Shown here one piece after another: positions 1 through 8,617 of a stretch of DNA of 64,000 nt. Both the position numbers and the translations under genes were made by a program. Source of the DNA: Sphingomonas sp. SCN 67-18 (lineage in GTDB: Bacteria > Pseudomonadota > Alphaproteobacteria > Sphingomonadales > Sphingomonadaceae). A model generated the notes under the pieces. The model made no database searches. It had not been told where the DNA came from and saw only the letters and a program-made list of their open reading frames with translations. Every line of letters starts with the position of its first letter. Position 1 is the stretch's first letter. The stretch spans positions 2,914-66,913 of the forward strand of contig NZ_MEFG01000027.1 of assembly GCF_001724715.1 (NCBI RefSeq), given 5' to 3'.

Positions 1-280
1 GGCCGAGCCGGGGCACGTCGCCATAGGTGGCAGGCGCGCCATTCAAACCGTCGCTCACGGGCCGGACATTCGGCTGCGAGAGCTCCTGCTGGTTTTCGCC
101 GTGCTGGAACAGGCGCGGCTTCAACGTCATCCACGTCACGGCGATCAGGCTGACCGAACCGATTGCTGCGATCGCGATGATCACACCGCGCTTGAACCGG
201 ATCGCGCGCGGTGGTCGGGCGCGGATCGCCAGCGTCTCGGGGTCGAGCTTCGCATTCTGCGGGAGTGCGGTCTCCGTCAC
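1..280 (-). CDS. trbI: TrbI/VirB10-like mating channel protein, N-terminal part
   Basis: This is the N-terminal 93 codons of TrbI, the VirB10-type protein that spans the inner membrane and reaches the outer-membrane core of the conjugative type IV secretion channel. A GTG start at 280 overlaps the trbG stop codon as GTGA, which fixes the start. The visible protein has a short basic cytoplasmic stretch (RARPPRAIRFKRG) followed by one hydrophobic segment (GVIIAIAAIGSVSLIAV), the usual VirB10 N-terminus. The proline-rich and C-terminal beta-barrel parts lie beyond the left edge. It is the last gene seen in the trbBCDEJLFGI order, which supports the name as much as the sequence does. Confidence 0.85.
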   Translation of the reverse strand, partial: MTETALPQNAKLDPETLAIRARPPRAIRFKRGVIIAIAAIGSVSLIAVTWMTLKPRLFQHGENQQELSQPNVRPVSDGLNGAPATYGDVPRLG

Positions 281-1221
281 GACGCCCTCCGTCGCGTGTC
301 GGACTGACCGGCCCGGCTGATCCGCACGATGTCCTGGCGTTTCAGCCCGAGGCGCAGCTCGGCGGTCTCGAACAGGCGATCGACGACGTAATACCGACCC
401 TGCACGCGATAATTGACGAGCTGAGCAGTTCCTTTCCCGTCGACGAGAAAGAGCGGCGGTGCTTTACCGGTCCCGAGATCCGACGGAAATTCGATGTAGG
501 TCTGGCGGCCATCGTCGAAGGCACGAACGGGCCGCCACTTCGGACGGTCGCCCGAGATGACATAGTCGAAGTGAAGCTGGTCGACCGAAAGTCCGATGGC
601 AACCGGCTGTGCGGCACGAACGCGATCCGCAGCGGCCTTCAGCGCAATGAGCTGGTCCTGCGGATAAGTCCAGGAAATCGCGACCATTGCCGAGCGCCCG
701 ACACTGGTCAGCGCGAGATGATAGGTCCGCCGATCGGTGGTGATGATGATGTTCGTGGCAAGCCCGGGTGCGAACGGCTTGACGAGGACATGCGTCCGCC
801 GGGACTCGCCGGTCCCGCTGGTGGTGTCGGCGATGACCCATCGCACGGTGTCGCCCGCGGCGACGGCGCCCAGCACCTCGCCGGGCTGGAGCGTGATGTC
901 GGTGACCTGTCCCGGCGCGGTGAGCACATGATAGACCGACCCGTCGCTGAACGGGTAGACCTGCACGGCATTTATGTAGCCGGCCGTCGCCGGCTCCAGG
1001 GTCGCGGCGCGATTTGCAGCCTGCACCCGCAGTTCGGCCGGCGAAGGCGGCAGGCGCCGGCGTGGGGCGGCCGGTCGCGTGACGACGGGGACCGGCACCG
1101 CGACGACCGGCGGCGCGACGGGCGGGATGGTGCCGGCCGATGACGGCGGCGGCGCTGGAACGGTCTGCGCTGCAGCGCTGCCGGCGCTGGCAAGCAGCGC
1201 GACAAGAAGGTGGAATCTCAT
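277..1221 (-). CDS. trbG: TrbG/VirB9-like conjugation protein
   Basis: This 314-residue periplasmic or outer-membrane component belongs to the type IV secretion core complex (VirB9/TrbG family). A signal peptide (MRFHLLVALLASAGSAAAQ) is followed by a proline-rich linker and then the family beta-domain, with SWTYPQ near the middle and the conserved C-terminal stretch TYIEFP, LVDGKG, YYVVDRLF and LRLG. The start at 1221 is chosen because ATG overlaps the trbF stop (ATGA) and is followed directly by the signal peptide. Earlier in-frame codons would run through trbF. The protein should assemble with TrbI and, by family, a small lipoprotein that I do not see in the window. Confidence 0.93.
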   Translation of the reverse strand: MRFHLLVALLASAGSAAAQTVPAPPPSSAGTIPPVAPPVVAVPVPVVTRPAAPRRRLPPSPAELRVQAANRAATLEPATAGYINAVQVYPFSDGSVYHVLTAPGQVTDITLQPGEVLGAVAAGDTVRWVIADTTSGTGESRRTHVLVKPFAPGLATNIIITTDRRTYHLALTSVGRSAMVAISWTYPQDQLIALKAAADRVRAAQPVAIGLSVDQLHFDYVISGDRPKWRPVRAFDDGRQTYIEFPSDLGTGKAPPLFLVDGKGTAQLVNYRVQGRYYVVDRLFETAELRLGLKRQDIVRISRAGQSDTRRRAS

Positions 1222-2024
1222 TGACGGGTCTCCGCTTGGGGTTGCTGTGGCTGGGCAAGGCTCGGATCGAGCGGCGATCCGAGCGGCAGGTTCGCTGTCG
1301 GCGCTGCTGCGGGGCGCGAGGGTGTTGGCGCCGTCGTTCCCGGCTCCAGCTCGCGGCTCCAGTCGACTGCGTCGACGTAGAGACCGAGAGGGTTGCGTCG
1401 AAGAGCATCTGCCGTTGGCGGCGACCTGAGCACGACCGTCAGGATTCCGGTCCAGTGCGTCGACCCCGCCTGGGCGCCGCGCTCGTAGGCGGTCTCGATC
1501 CATTTTACCTGAAAGGAGCGATCGGAGGCGCGGACCACACTGGTGATCTGCACCGACACAGTTCGTTCGCCCACATGGCCGAACGGGTCTGCCGAGCGCG
1601 CATAGTCTCCGAGGAATACTGCGCCTCGCTTGGTCGCGAAGTCATAGGCCGACAACCAGTCCTGACGCATGAGGACCGGATCGAGCGATACCGACCGGAC
1701 GCTCGTCACAAACCGCCCGAGGAACCATGCGATCTGCGGATCGGTCGGTTGGTAGACATCATCGGCGGCCGAGACGGCACGAGGTTCGCCGAGCTTGTCG
1801 ACCTCGACGACATAGGGAACGACCCGGCTCTGAACCGACTGCCAGAGCAGGCCGCCCGACAGGGCGGCGGTCAGGCCGAGGCATCCGAACGCCATCAGGC
1901 GCCAGTTCCGGGCCTGCACACGGGCGGAGCCGATCCGATCATCCCACAGCTGACCGGCTCGCTGGAATGGCGTTTCGGGTATGGGCGATCGCCCATAGCG
2001 TTGCACGGCACGTTTGAAGATCAT
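1218..2024 (-). CDS. trbF: TrbF/VirB8-like conjugation protein
   Basis: This is a 268-residue bitopic inner-membrane protein of the VirB8/TrbF family, an assembly factor linking the inner-membrane platform to the core complex. A cytoplasmic N-terminus contains TPFQRAGQLWDDRIGSARVQARNWR. One membrane helix follows (LMAFGCLGLTAALSGGLLW), then a periplasmic NTF2-like domain including VVEVDKLGEPRAV and FQVKWIE. The C-terminal tail is rich in Pro, Gln and Ala (PRPAAAPTANLPLG), as in other TrbF proteins. It overlaps its neighbours by a few bases on both sides, so translation is probably coupled along the operon. Confidence 0.93.
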   Translation of the reverse strand: MIFKRAVQRYGRSPIPETPFQRAGQLWDDRIGSARVQARNWRLMAFGCLGLTAALSGGLLWQSVQSRVVPYVVEVDKLGEPRAVSAADDVYQPTDPQIAWFLGRFVTSVRSVSLDPVLMRQDWLSAYDFATKRGAVFLGDYARSADPFGHVGERTVSVQITSVVRASDRSFQVKWIETAYERGAQAGSTHWTGILTVVLRSPPTADALRRNPLGLYVDAVDWSRELEPGTTAPTPSRPAAAPTANLPLGSPLDPSLAQPQQPQAETRQ

Positions 2025-3325
2025 CAGTCGTCCCTTTCCTTGATGTCGGGGGTGGCACCGGCGCCGCCGCGGTCGCCTTGACCGACGGCGTGGATGGCTG
2101 CCTGGCGGTGGTATCGGGCGGACGCCTGATCCTTCATCGCGCGCGCCCAGCCGGGCATGCTGCGGGCCTCATCGCCGACGGCACCGGCGGTCGCCTGTCG
2201 ATCGACCATGGCGTTGAAGGCACCCTGCCGACCGGCTTCGGCGGCCTCGCCGAGACCGAGGGCGGAGGACATGCGCGAGCGGGCAGCACTGGATGCGGCA
2301 GTGGTGACCCCCTTCATCCCGGCGCCGACGGACGCCGAGCTGCTCGCCTCCTGGCCCAGCTTGTAGGCTGTGCCTGCGGCAGACCCCATCGTCGTGCCGG
2401 CCCGGACAGCGCCCAGGCCGGCCGCCGCCAGTCCGCGTGCGGCACCGGCGGCGCCCGCCGCGCCCAGAACGATGACACCGCCAGCGCCCAGAGTCGTGCC
2501 GAACGCCGCGCCGGCACCGAGCTGCGGCGCGCCCGATACCAGTCCCGAGGCGATCCCGGGGCCGAAGATGCCGAGGCCGAAGAGCGCAAGGCTCGCGAGC
2601 ACGAGGCTCAGTGCCTGGCCGATATCGGGCTCCTGGCCCTGCAGAGCAGTGGTGAACTGGGAGAAATAGTTGGAGCCGATGCCGACGATCACCGCGAGCA
2701 CCATGACCTTGATGCCGGAGCTGACGACATGGCCGAGCACGCGTTCCGCCAGGAAACTCGTCCGGTTCCAGAGCGCGAACGGGACCAGGATGAACCCGGC
2801 CAGCGAGCTCAGCTTGAACTCGAGGATCGTCACGAACATCTGCACGGCCAGGATGAAGAAGGCGAGGATGACGAGCACCCAGGCGATCAGCAGGACCATG
2901 ATCGTGAGGAAATTGTCGAAGAAGCTCGTGAAGCCCATCATCTGCGAGGCCTGCTCGAGCAGGGGCCAGGCCGCGGAGAAGCCGGTTCCGGCGAGGCGAC
3001 CGGGCTTGAGCAGGTCCGCCGCCGCCATTCCGCCCCCGCCTGCGGTCAGCCCGGCCTGGGCGAACGAGCGGAAGATGATGTCGGCGAGCGTCGAGAAGCT
3101 GTTCAGGATTAACGCGAAGGCCCCGATGTAGAGGATCTTGCGGATCAGGCGTCCGAGAACATTGTCCTCGCCGCCGAGCGCCCAGAACAGGCCGGCCAGC
3201 GTGATGTCGAGCGCGATCAACGTGCGACTGAGGAAGCTGACGTCGCCGCCGAGAAGGCCGAACCCACTGTCGATGTAGGTGATGAAGGCCTGCATGAACT
3301 GGTCGATGACGTTGAGGTCGTTCAC
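2024..3325 (-). CDS. trbL: TrbL/VirB6-like inner-membrane conjugation protein
   Basis: This 433-residue polytopic membrane protein is of the TrbL/VirB6 family. It forms part of the inner-membrane platform through which DNA and proteins enter the mating channel. The first 280 residues hold about six hydrophobic helices (for example IMVLLIAWVLVILAFFILAV and FALILNSF). The C-terminal third is a Gly/Ala/Ser-rich region (GAAGAAGAARGLAAAGLGA) and then a charged tail, which is typical of TrbL. ATG at 3325 is a clear start. A 117-bp gap separates it from trbJ, where many relatives carry a small trbK entry-exclusion lipoprotein. I see no convincing trbK here. Confidence 0.93.
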   Translation of the reverse strand: MNDLNVIDQFMQAFITYIDSGFGLLGGDVSFLSRTLIALDITLAGLFWALGGEDNVLGRLIRKILYIGAFALILNSFSTLADIIFRSFAQAGLTAGGGGMAAADLLKPGRLAGTGFSAAWPLLEQASQMMGFTSFFDNFLTIMVLLIAWVLVILAFFILAVQMFVTILEFKLSSLAGFILVPFALWNRTSFLAERVLGHVVSSGIKVMVLAVIVGIGSNYFSQFTTALQGQEPDIGQALSLVLASLALFGLGIFGPGIASGLVSGAPQLGAGAAFGTTLGAGGVIVLGAAGAAGAARGLAAAGLGAVRAGTTMGSAAGTAYKLGQEASSSASVGAGMKGVTTAASSAARSRMSSALGLGEAAEAGRQGAFNAMVDRQATAGAVGDEARSMPGWARAMKDQASARYHRQAAIHAVGQGDRGGAGATPDIKERDD

Positions 3326-3442
3326 GGTGGTGATGTCCTGACGAGATGAGGAGAAATGCCGCGGGACGCGCCTGGGAGAACTGCGACGCGCCCCGCGGCG
3401 ACGTCGGCGGAGGGGCGAGGTCCGTCGACGCCGTGCCGGCGC

Positions 3443-4198
3443 CTACTGGGGGGTGTAGGCGTTGCCGGAGCCGAGGAACTTCTTCGTCGCGCCCTGCGCA
3501 TCCGACTGCGCCTGCGCGCGGGTTGCCCGCTCGATCGCATCGGCGCGGTACTGTGCGGCCATGAGCGTCTGGAGCTGGAACTGCTGTTTGGCGACGAGGG
3601 CGAGAAGCTGGTTCGTGGCCTGCTGCGCCTGCAGTGCGCCCTGCGCACCCTGGCTGCGCTGGACGATGCCGTTGAGCGTGCTTGCGTCCGCGGCGACGTT
3701 CTCGACCACCTGTGCCTGGACGGTCATGGTGTGCTTGTAAGCATCCATCGAAGCATCCAGTCGCGCGCGGGCGTCGATGACGTGCTGGTTGCCGGTGAGC
3801 GCCTGATTGAAGCTCGTCGGGAACATCGACTTGAACTGCTGGTCGAGGCCGGCGACGCGGAACCGAATGGCCTGCGCCTGTCCCATCAGCTGGTCGATCT
3901 GCTGGATCGTCTGGGTGATCGCCTGCAGCTCGGGAAACGTGATTGTGCTCAGGTTCCTGGCCTGGTTGATCAGGCTCTGCGCCTGGTTCTGCAGCATCTG
4001 GATCTGATTGTTGATCTGCTGCAGCGTTCGCGCGGCAGTGAGTATGTTCTGGCTGTAGTTGCTCGGGTCGAAGACGGTGAGCTGCGCCCGCGCCGGTGTC
4101 GCCGTCGTCAGCACGCCCATCACGAGCGAGCCGCTTGCGCCGAGCGCGAGCGCGCCGGCCATCAGATACTTCTTCAGGGAGATTCTGGTCATTGTCAT
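3443..4198 (-). CDS. trbJ: TrbJ/VirB5-like secreted conjugation protein
   Basis: This is a 251-residue periplasmic protein of the TrbJ/VirB5 family, a minor pilus or adhesion component. A signal peptide (KKYLMAGALALGASGSLVMG, cleaved near TPARAQ) is followed by the family opening TVFDPSNYSQNILTA and a long glutamine-rich helical region (LQQINNQIQMLQNQAQSLIN) expected to form coiled coil. The start is ATG 4198, with a second ATG two codons later and GGAG close upstream. The reading frame stays open far upstream but overlaps trbE there, so those earlier codons are rejected. It ends with KKFLGSGNAYTPQ. Confidence 0.92.
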   Translation of the reverse strand: MTMTRISLKKYLMAGALALGASGSLVMGVLTTATPARAQLTVFDPSNYSQNILTAARTLQQINNQIQMLQNQAQSLINQARNLSTITFPELQAITQTIQQIDQLMGQAQAIRFRVAGLDQQFKSMFPTSFNQALTGNQHVIDARARLDASMDAYKHTMTVQAQVVENVAADASTLNGIVQRSQGAQGALQAQQATNQLLALVAKQQFQLQTLMAAQYRADAIERATRAQAQSDAQGATKKFLGSGNAYTPQ

Positions 4199-4215
4199 TC
4201 TCCGGGGCTTGGGGG

Positions 4216-6642
4216 TCAGGGAGCGGTGAAATCGGCGAGAAGGTCGACAGCCCAGCCGAGATCGGCGGCCGCCAGGAAAGCGGCGGCGAACCGGTCCGGG
4301 CCGGCCTCGGCGAGGATGGTGTCGATGCGGCGCTGGCTGGCCGGGTCCGATGCACCGCACAGCGCCAGCGCAACCGGTCCGAGACCCAGCTCGAACAGGC
4401 GGTTCCCGCGTGCGGACTGCAGGTAATAATGCCGCTTCGGCGTCGCCCGGCTGACCAGCTCGACCTGGCGATCGTTGAGACCAAAGCGGGCGTAGGCCTC
4501 CCTGCTCTGGGGCTCGATCGCGCGGTCGTTGGGAAGCAGGATGCGCTGCGGGCAGCTCTCGATGATGGCCGGCGCGATGCTGCTGCCCGCGACATCGGCC
4601 AGGCTCTGCGTGGCGAACAGGACCGCCCCGTTCTTCTTGCGCAGGGTCTTCAGCCACTCGCGGATGCGCGCGGCGAAGAGCGGATGGTCGAGGAAGATCC
4701 AGGCCTCGTCGAGGATCAGCAATGTCGGGCGACCGTCGAAGCGTTCCTCGAGGCGGTGGAACAGATAGGTCAGCACCGGGGCCACGACGCTCGCCTGTCC
4801 GAGCAGAGCCTCGGTCTCGAAGCACTGGACGTCGGCGAACGCCAACCCGCTCTCGCTCGCATCCAGAAGCCGCCCGTGCGGTCCGTCGAGCGTGTAAGGC
4901 TGGATCGCGGTGCGAAGCAGGTTCGACTGGAGAAGAAGCGCCAGCCCCGTCATTGTCCGCTCGGCAGGCGGCGCGGACGCGAGGCTGCCCAAGGCCGACC
5001 AGACCGCATCCTTCACCTCGGGTGTGACGGTGACCCGCTCGGCGTCGAGCAACGCGGCGATCCACTCCGCCGCCCAGCTTCGTTCGGTCGCGTCGTCGAT
5101 CCGCTGGAGAGGCTGGAAGGCCAACGCACCGTCCGAACCGGTTTCGGCTCCAAGGGCATGATGGGCGCCGCCCATCGCCAGCACTGCGGCGCGCGCCGAG
5201 AACCCCTTGTCGAAGATGTAGACCTGCGCATCGGGATAGCGGCGGAACTGCAGCGCGATCAGTGCCAGCAGCACCGACTTGCCGGCGCCCGTCGGCCCCA
5301 CGACCATCATGTGTCCGACATCGCCGACATGGGTCGACAGGCGAAAGGGCGTCGATCCGGCCGTCTGCGCCACCAGCAGCGGGGGACCTTCGAGATGCCC
5401 GTTCGCGACAGGCCCGGCCCAGACCGCCGACAGCGGCATCAGATGCGCAAGATTGAGGGTATGGACGATAGGCTGCCGGACGTTCGCGTAGACATGGCCC
5501 GGGATCGAGGACAGCCACGCCTCGACCGCGTTCACCCCCTCGCGGATCGTCGTGAAGCCCAGGCCGCCGACGATCCGCTCGACCTGCCGGATCTTGGCCT
5601 CGACGACCGTGCGATCCTCGTCGGCGACTGTGATCGTCGTCGTGAGATAACCGAAGCTGACGTGGTCTCCGCCGAGCGCCTGAAGGGCGAGATCGGCGTC
5701 GACGACCTTGTTGTCCGCGTCGCTGTCGAGGAGCTGAGCGGGCTGATTGTACAGCACTTCGCGCAGCAGTGCGGTGATCGACTTGCGCTTGTTGAACCAT
5801 TGCCGACGCAGCTTGGTCAGGAGCTTCGTCGCGTCGGTCTTGTCCAGCGCGATGAAGCGCGTGACCCAGCGATAGGCGAAGTCCGCCTCGTTGAGCGCGT
5901 CGAGGATGCCGGGTCGGCTGACATTGGGAAAGCCGACAAGCGTGAGGGTGCGAAGATGGCGGTTGCCGAGTGTCGGTTCGAGCCCGCCGACCAGTGGCGT
6001 GTCCGCCAGAAGCGCATCGAGGTACATCGGCGTCTCGGGCACGGAGACGCGATGATGCCGATTCGAGATGGTGCCGTGCAGATAGGTCAGCGTCTCGTCG
6101 GAGGAGAGCGCGCGGACCTCCGGCATGAAGGATGCGAATAGATCGAGCGCGCGGTCCGTCTCGGCGACGAAGGTCGCCAGCGCAGCCTGCCAGTCGCGGC
6201 CCTCCGCCGTATCAGGCCGGTCGACCAGTGATCGGCCCGCCGCATCGGCGCCGTCCGCGGCAGGAAGCCAGACGAGGGTAAGATGGTAGCGGCTCTCGAA
6301 ATGGGCGCCTTCTGCCTCGAAGCGCCCGCGTCGTTCCTCGTCGACCAGCCACGAGACCGGGTCCGGAAACGCGCTGCCCGGATAGCCGAGAGCGTCCCGG
6401 CGTTCGGCCTCGAAGAACAGCGCCCAGCCGGTGCCGAACCGCTTGAGGACATTGTTTGCCCGGGCGCAGGCCGACACGAGCTCCGCCTCCGTCGCGCTTT
6501 CGAGATCGGGTCCGCGGAACGACAGCGTCCGCTGGAAGCTGCCGTCCTTGTTGAGGACCACACCCTTCGCCACCAGTGCGGCCCAAGGAAGATGGTCGGC
6601 AAGACGATCGGCGCCGTGGCGGTATTCACGCAGGCTCAGCAT
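4216..6642 (-). CDS. trbE: TrbE/VirB4-like conjugation ATPase
   Basis: This 808-residue VirB4-family ATPase powers pilus biogenesis and substrate passage from the cytoplasmic face of the mating channel. The N-terminal half is the CagE/TrbE/VirB domain, beginning MLSLREYRHGADRLADHLPW. The C-terminal half is the P-loop ATPase, with Walker A VGPTGAGKS near residues 447-455 and Walker B LLILDEAWIFLD near 640-650. The end carries the VirB4-typical FATQSLADV motif and an arginine-finger-like region. ATG 6642 overlaps the trbD stop by a few bases. Length and motifs match intact members, so the enzyme is probably functional. Confidence 0.96.
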   Translation of the reverse strand: MLSLREYRHGADRLADHLPWAALVAKGVVLNKDGSFQRTLSFRGPDLESATEAELVSACARANNVLKRFGTGWALFFEAERRDALGYPGSAFPDPVSWLVDEERRGRFEAEGAHFESRYHLTLVWLPAADGADAAGRSLVDRPDTAEGRDWQAALATFVAETDRALDLFASFMPEVRALSSDETLTYLHGTISNRHHRVSVPETPMYLDALLADTPLVGGLEPTLGNRHLRTLTLVGFPNVSRPGILDALNEADFAYRWVTRFIALDKTDATKLLTKLRRQWFNKRKSITALLREVLYNQPAQLLDSDADNKVVDADLALQALGGDHVSFGYLTTTITVADEDRTVVEAKIRQVERIVGGLGFTTIREGVNAVEAWLSSIPGHVYANVRQPIVHTLNLAHLMPLSAVWAGPVANGHLEGPPLLVAQTAGSTPFRLSTHVGDVGHMMVVGPTGAGKSVLLALIALQFRRYPDAQVYIFDKGFSARAAVLAMGGAHHALGAETGSDGALAFQPLQRIDDATERSWAAEWIAALLDAERVTVTPEVKDAVWSALGSLASAPPAERTMTGLALLLQSNLLRTAIQPYTLDGPHGRLLDASESGLAFADVQCFETEALLGQASVVAPVLTYLFHRLEERFDGRPTLLILDEAWIFLDHPLFAARIREWLKTLRKKNGAVLFATQSLADVAGSSIAPAIIESCPQRILLPNDRAIEPQSREAYARFGLNDRQVELVSRATPKRHYYLQSARGNRLFELGLGPVALALCGASDPASQRRIDTILAEAGPDRFAAAFLAAADLGWAVDLLADFTAP

Positions 6643-6899
6643 GCGAGATAGCCCTTCTGTCTGAGATGGCGGATCAGGACCGGCGCAAAGGACGGGTCGC
6701 GTCGGGTCGCGAAGACCGCGATGCTGTGCCCGACCGCCCAGACGATGATCCCTGCGATCCATTGCTGGAGGCCGAGGCCGATCGCCGCCGCGAGCGTCCC
6801 GTTGACGATCGCAAGGCCGCGCGGTGCTCCGCCAAGGAGGATCGGCGCTCCGAGGCTCCCGTGGATGGGAACCTCGAAGCCTTCGATATGCTCGCTCAC
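6636..6899 (-). CDS. trbD: TrbD/VirB3-like conjugation protein
   Basis: This is an 87-residue inner-membrane protein of the VirB3/TrbD family, which works with the VirB4 ATPase. After a short N-terminus (SEHIEGFEVPIHGSL) come two hydrophobic segments (AIVNGTLAAAIGLGL and WIAGIIVWAVGHSIAV) and a polar C-terminus ending RHLRQKGYLAC. The start is GTG at 6899, forming a GTGA overlap with the trbC stop. This is the same coupling style as elsewhere in the operon. The gene order trbC-trbD-trbE supports the assignment. Confidence 0.92.
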   Translation of the reverse strand: MSEHIEGFEVPIHGSLGAPILLGGAPRGLAIVNGTLAAAIGLGLQQWIAGIIVWAVGHSIAVFATRRDPSFAPVLIRHLRQKGYLAC

Positions 6900-7231
6900 G
6901 CGATCAGCGCTCCGCCGCCGAAGCTGAAGAAGCTCAGGAAGAAGCTCGATGCCGCGAAGGCGATCGACAGGCCGAAGACGATCTGGATCAGGCGGCGGAA
7001 GCCCCCGGCGGTCTCGCCGAAGGCAAGGGTCAGGCCGGTGACGATGATGATGATCACCGCCACGATCTTGGCGACGGGACCCTGGACGGAATCCAGAACC
7101 TGCTGCAGCGGCTGTTCCCACGGCATGCCCGTACCGGCGGCGTGCGCCTTGGTGGCGATCGCCAGTCCGAGGCCGATGACGGCGCCGGCAAGGAAGGTGG
7201 TGCGTCGGTCGGGAATCCTGATGGCAGTCAT
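6896..7231 (-). CDS. trbC: TrbC/VirB2-like pilin
   Basis: This 111-residue prepilin forms the conjugative pilus (TrbC/VirB2 family). The N-terminal signal region is RRTTFLAGAVIGLGLAIATKAHA, with a probable cleavage after AHA. Two membrane helices follow (VAKIVAVIIIIVTGLTLAFG and FGLSIAFAASSFFLSFF), separated by a short polar loop (ETAGGFRR), the standard pilin hairpin. The start at ATG 7231 is two bases from the trbB stop. It overlaps trbD by four bases. In RP4-type systems TrbC is matured by the TraF peptidase; no traF-like gene is visible in this window. Confidence 0.93.
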   Translation of the reverse strand: MTAIRIPDRRTTFLAGAVIGLGLAIATKAHAAGTGMPWEQPLQQVLDSVQGPVAKIVAVIIIIVTGLTLAFGETAGGFRRLIQIVFGLSIAFAASSFFLSFFSFGGGALIA

Positions 7232-7233
7232 GA

Positions 7234-8220
7234 TCAATCTCCTTGGTTGCGGGGGACGAGAAGCTCGGTGAGGGCGTAGGCGCCGGTGTCGGTGTCGAGC
7301 GGTCCGACCCGCGCGATGCTGGCGATCCGGCGCTGGGTGCCCCGGCCGGCGATGAAGACGACGATGTCGATGGCCTCGGCGATCAGCTGGCGGGGCACCG
7401 TGACGACGGCCTCCTGGACAAGCTGCTCGATCCGATAGAGGGCGGCGATCGCGCTGTTCGCGTGGACAGTGGCGATCCCGCCCGGATGGCCGGTGTTCCA
7501 AGCCTTGAGCATGTCGAGCGCTTCGGGGCCGCGAACCTCGCCGACGATGATGCGATCCGGCCGGAGCCGCATGGTCGAACGGACCAGGTCGGTCATCGAC
7601 ACGACACCGGGACGTGTCCGCAGCGCGACGGTATCGGGCAGCGGGCACTGCAGTTCGCGCGTGTCCTCGATGAGGATCACGCGTGCATCGACCCAGGCCA
7701 TCTCGGCCAGGAGCGCATTGGCGAGCGTGGTCTTGCCCGAGCTCGTGCCGCCGGCGACGAGGATGTTGAAGCGCTGCGTGACCGCGGCGCGCAGGGCATC
7801 CGCAGCCGCCTCCGTCATGATCCCGTCGGCAACATAGTCGTCCAGCGTATGGAGCCGCTCGGCGGGCTTGCGGATCGAGAAGCAGGGAGCGGCCGACACC
7901 GGGGGCAGCACGCCTTCGAAGCGTTCGCCGGCGCGTCCTTCGGCATGCGGCGGAAGCTCCGCCGACACGATCGGCGAGCCGTCATGGACCTCGGCCCGCG
8001 CATGGCTGGCGACGAGGCGGATGATCCGCTCGACCTGCTCCCGATCGAGACGGACGCCGGTGTCGGTCCGGCCCTCGCCGAGGCGGTCCAGCCTCAGCGC
8101 ACCGTCCGGGTTGACCATGATCTCCACGACCTGCGCGTCGGCGAGCGCCGTGGCGATGTCGGGACCCATCGCCGTGCGCAGCATCACGCGGCGGCGATCG
8201 CGAGCGACGGCGCCGCTCAT
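7234..8220 (-). CDS. trbB: TrbB/VirB11-like secretion ATPase
   Basis: This 328-residue hexameric traffic ATPase (VirB11/TrbB, GspE superfamily) acts at the cytoplasmic base of the mating channel. The N-terminal domain contains VEIMVNPDGALRLDRLGEG. The C-terminal RecA-like domain has Walker A AGGTSSGKTTLANALL near residues 153-168, an Asp box (VILIEDTRELQ), Walker B (RIIVGEVRG) and the His box region (WNTGHPGGIATVHAN). All family motifs are intact. ATG 8220 overlaps the stop of the upstream ribbon-helix-helix gene (ATGA). Confidence 0.96.
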   Translation of the reverse strand: MSGAVARDRRRVMLRTAMGPDIATALADAQVVEIMVNPDGALRLDRLGEGRTDTGVRLDREQVERIIRLVASHARAEVHDGSPIVSAELPPHAEGRAGERFEGVLPPVSAAPCFSIRKPAERLHTLDDYVADGIMTEAAADALRAAVTQRFNILVAGGTSSGKTTLANALLAEMAWVDARVILIEDTRELQCPLPDTVALRTRPGVVSMTDLVRSTMRLRPDRIIVGEVRGPEALDMLKAWNTGHPGGIATVHANSAIAALYRIEQLVQEAVVTVPRQLIAEAIDIVVFIAGRGTQRRIASIARVGPLDTDTGAYALTELLVPRNQGD

Positions 8221-8615
8221 CGATCCTGCTCCGCACCGAGCGTGCGCCGTCCGGCGGCGACTTGGCGGCCGACCTGCGCCACGAATGCCTCGAACCGCTC
8301 GCGGCCGATCGCCCGTCCTGCCTGATCGCCATCCGCGAGCGGGGCCTGGATCGAGAGTTCGAACCGGATGAAGAGCGCGACCGTCTCGAGGAGGATGTAG
8401 CCGTCTCGCTCGATCCGTGAGAGCGCGTTCGTCATCCGATCGAGCCTAAGCCCGAACCGGTCATCCAGTTCGGACGAACCGCGGCGGTCGAGCCAGGCCG
8501 TCAGAGCATCGGCAAGGATCGCCGATTTTGTCGCCCCGGGCTTTGCCGCGAGGGTTTCCAGCCGGTCGCTGAGCGGCTTCGCGAGGAACAGCTGATGGCG
8601 GACCTTCTCGACCAT
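8217..8615 (-). CDS. CopG-like ribbon-helix-helix protein of the tra operon
   Basis: This is a 132-residue protein that starts with a predicted ribbon-helix-helix DNA-binding segment: a beta strand (KVRHQLFLAK) followed by two helices (SDRLETLAAKPGATKSAILADALTAWL). A longer C-terminal helical part follows, of the sort annotated as CopG family in traG-trb operons. It sits between traG and trbB with a 2-bp gap and a 4-bp overlap, its conserved position in this family of elements. By analogy it may regulate the transfer operon or act at the relaxosome. That role is inferred from position and fold only. Confidence 0.85.
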   Translation of the reverse strand: MVEKVRHQLFLAKPLSDRLETLAAKPGATKSAILADALTAWLDRRGSSELDDRFGLRLDRMTNALSRIERDGYILLETVALFIRFELSIQAPLADGDQAGRAIGRERFEAFVAQVGRQVAAGRRTLGAEQDR

Positions 8616-8617
8616 GG

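Noticed and set aside
4096-6141. 681-codon plus-strand open frame
   Set aside because: It is antisense to trbE and trbJ, whose motifs are clear; no domain is visible in it.
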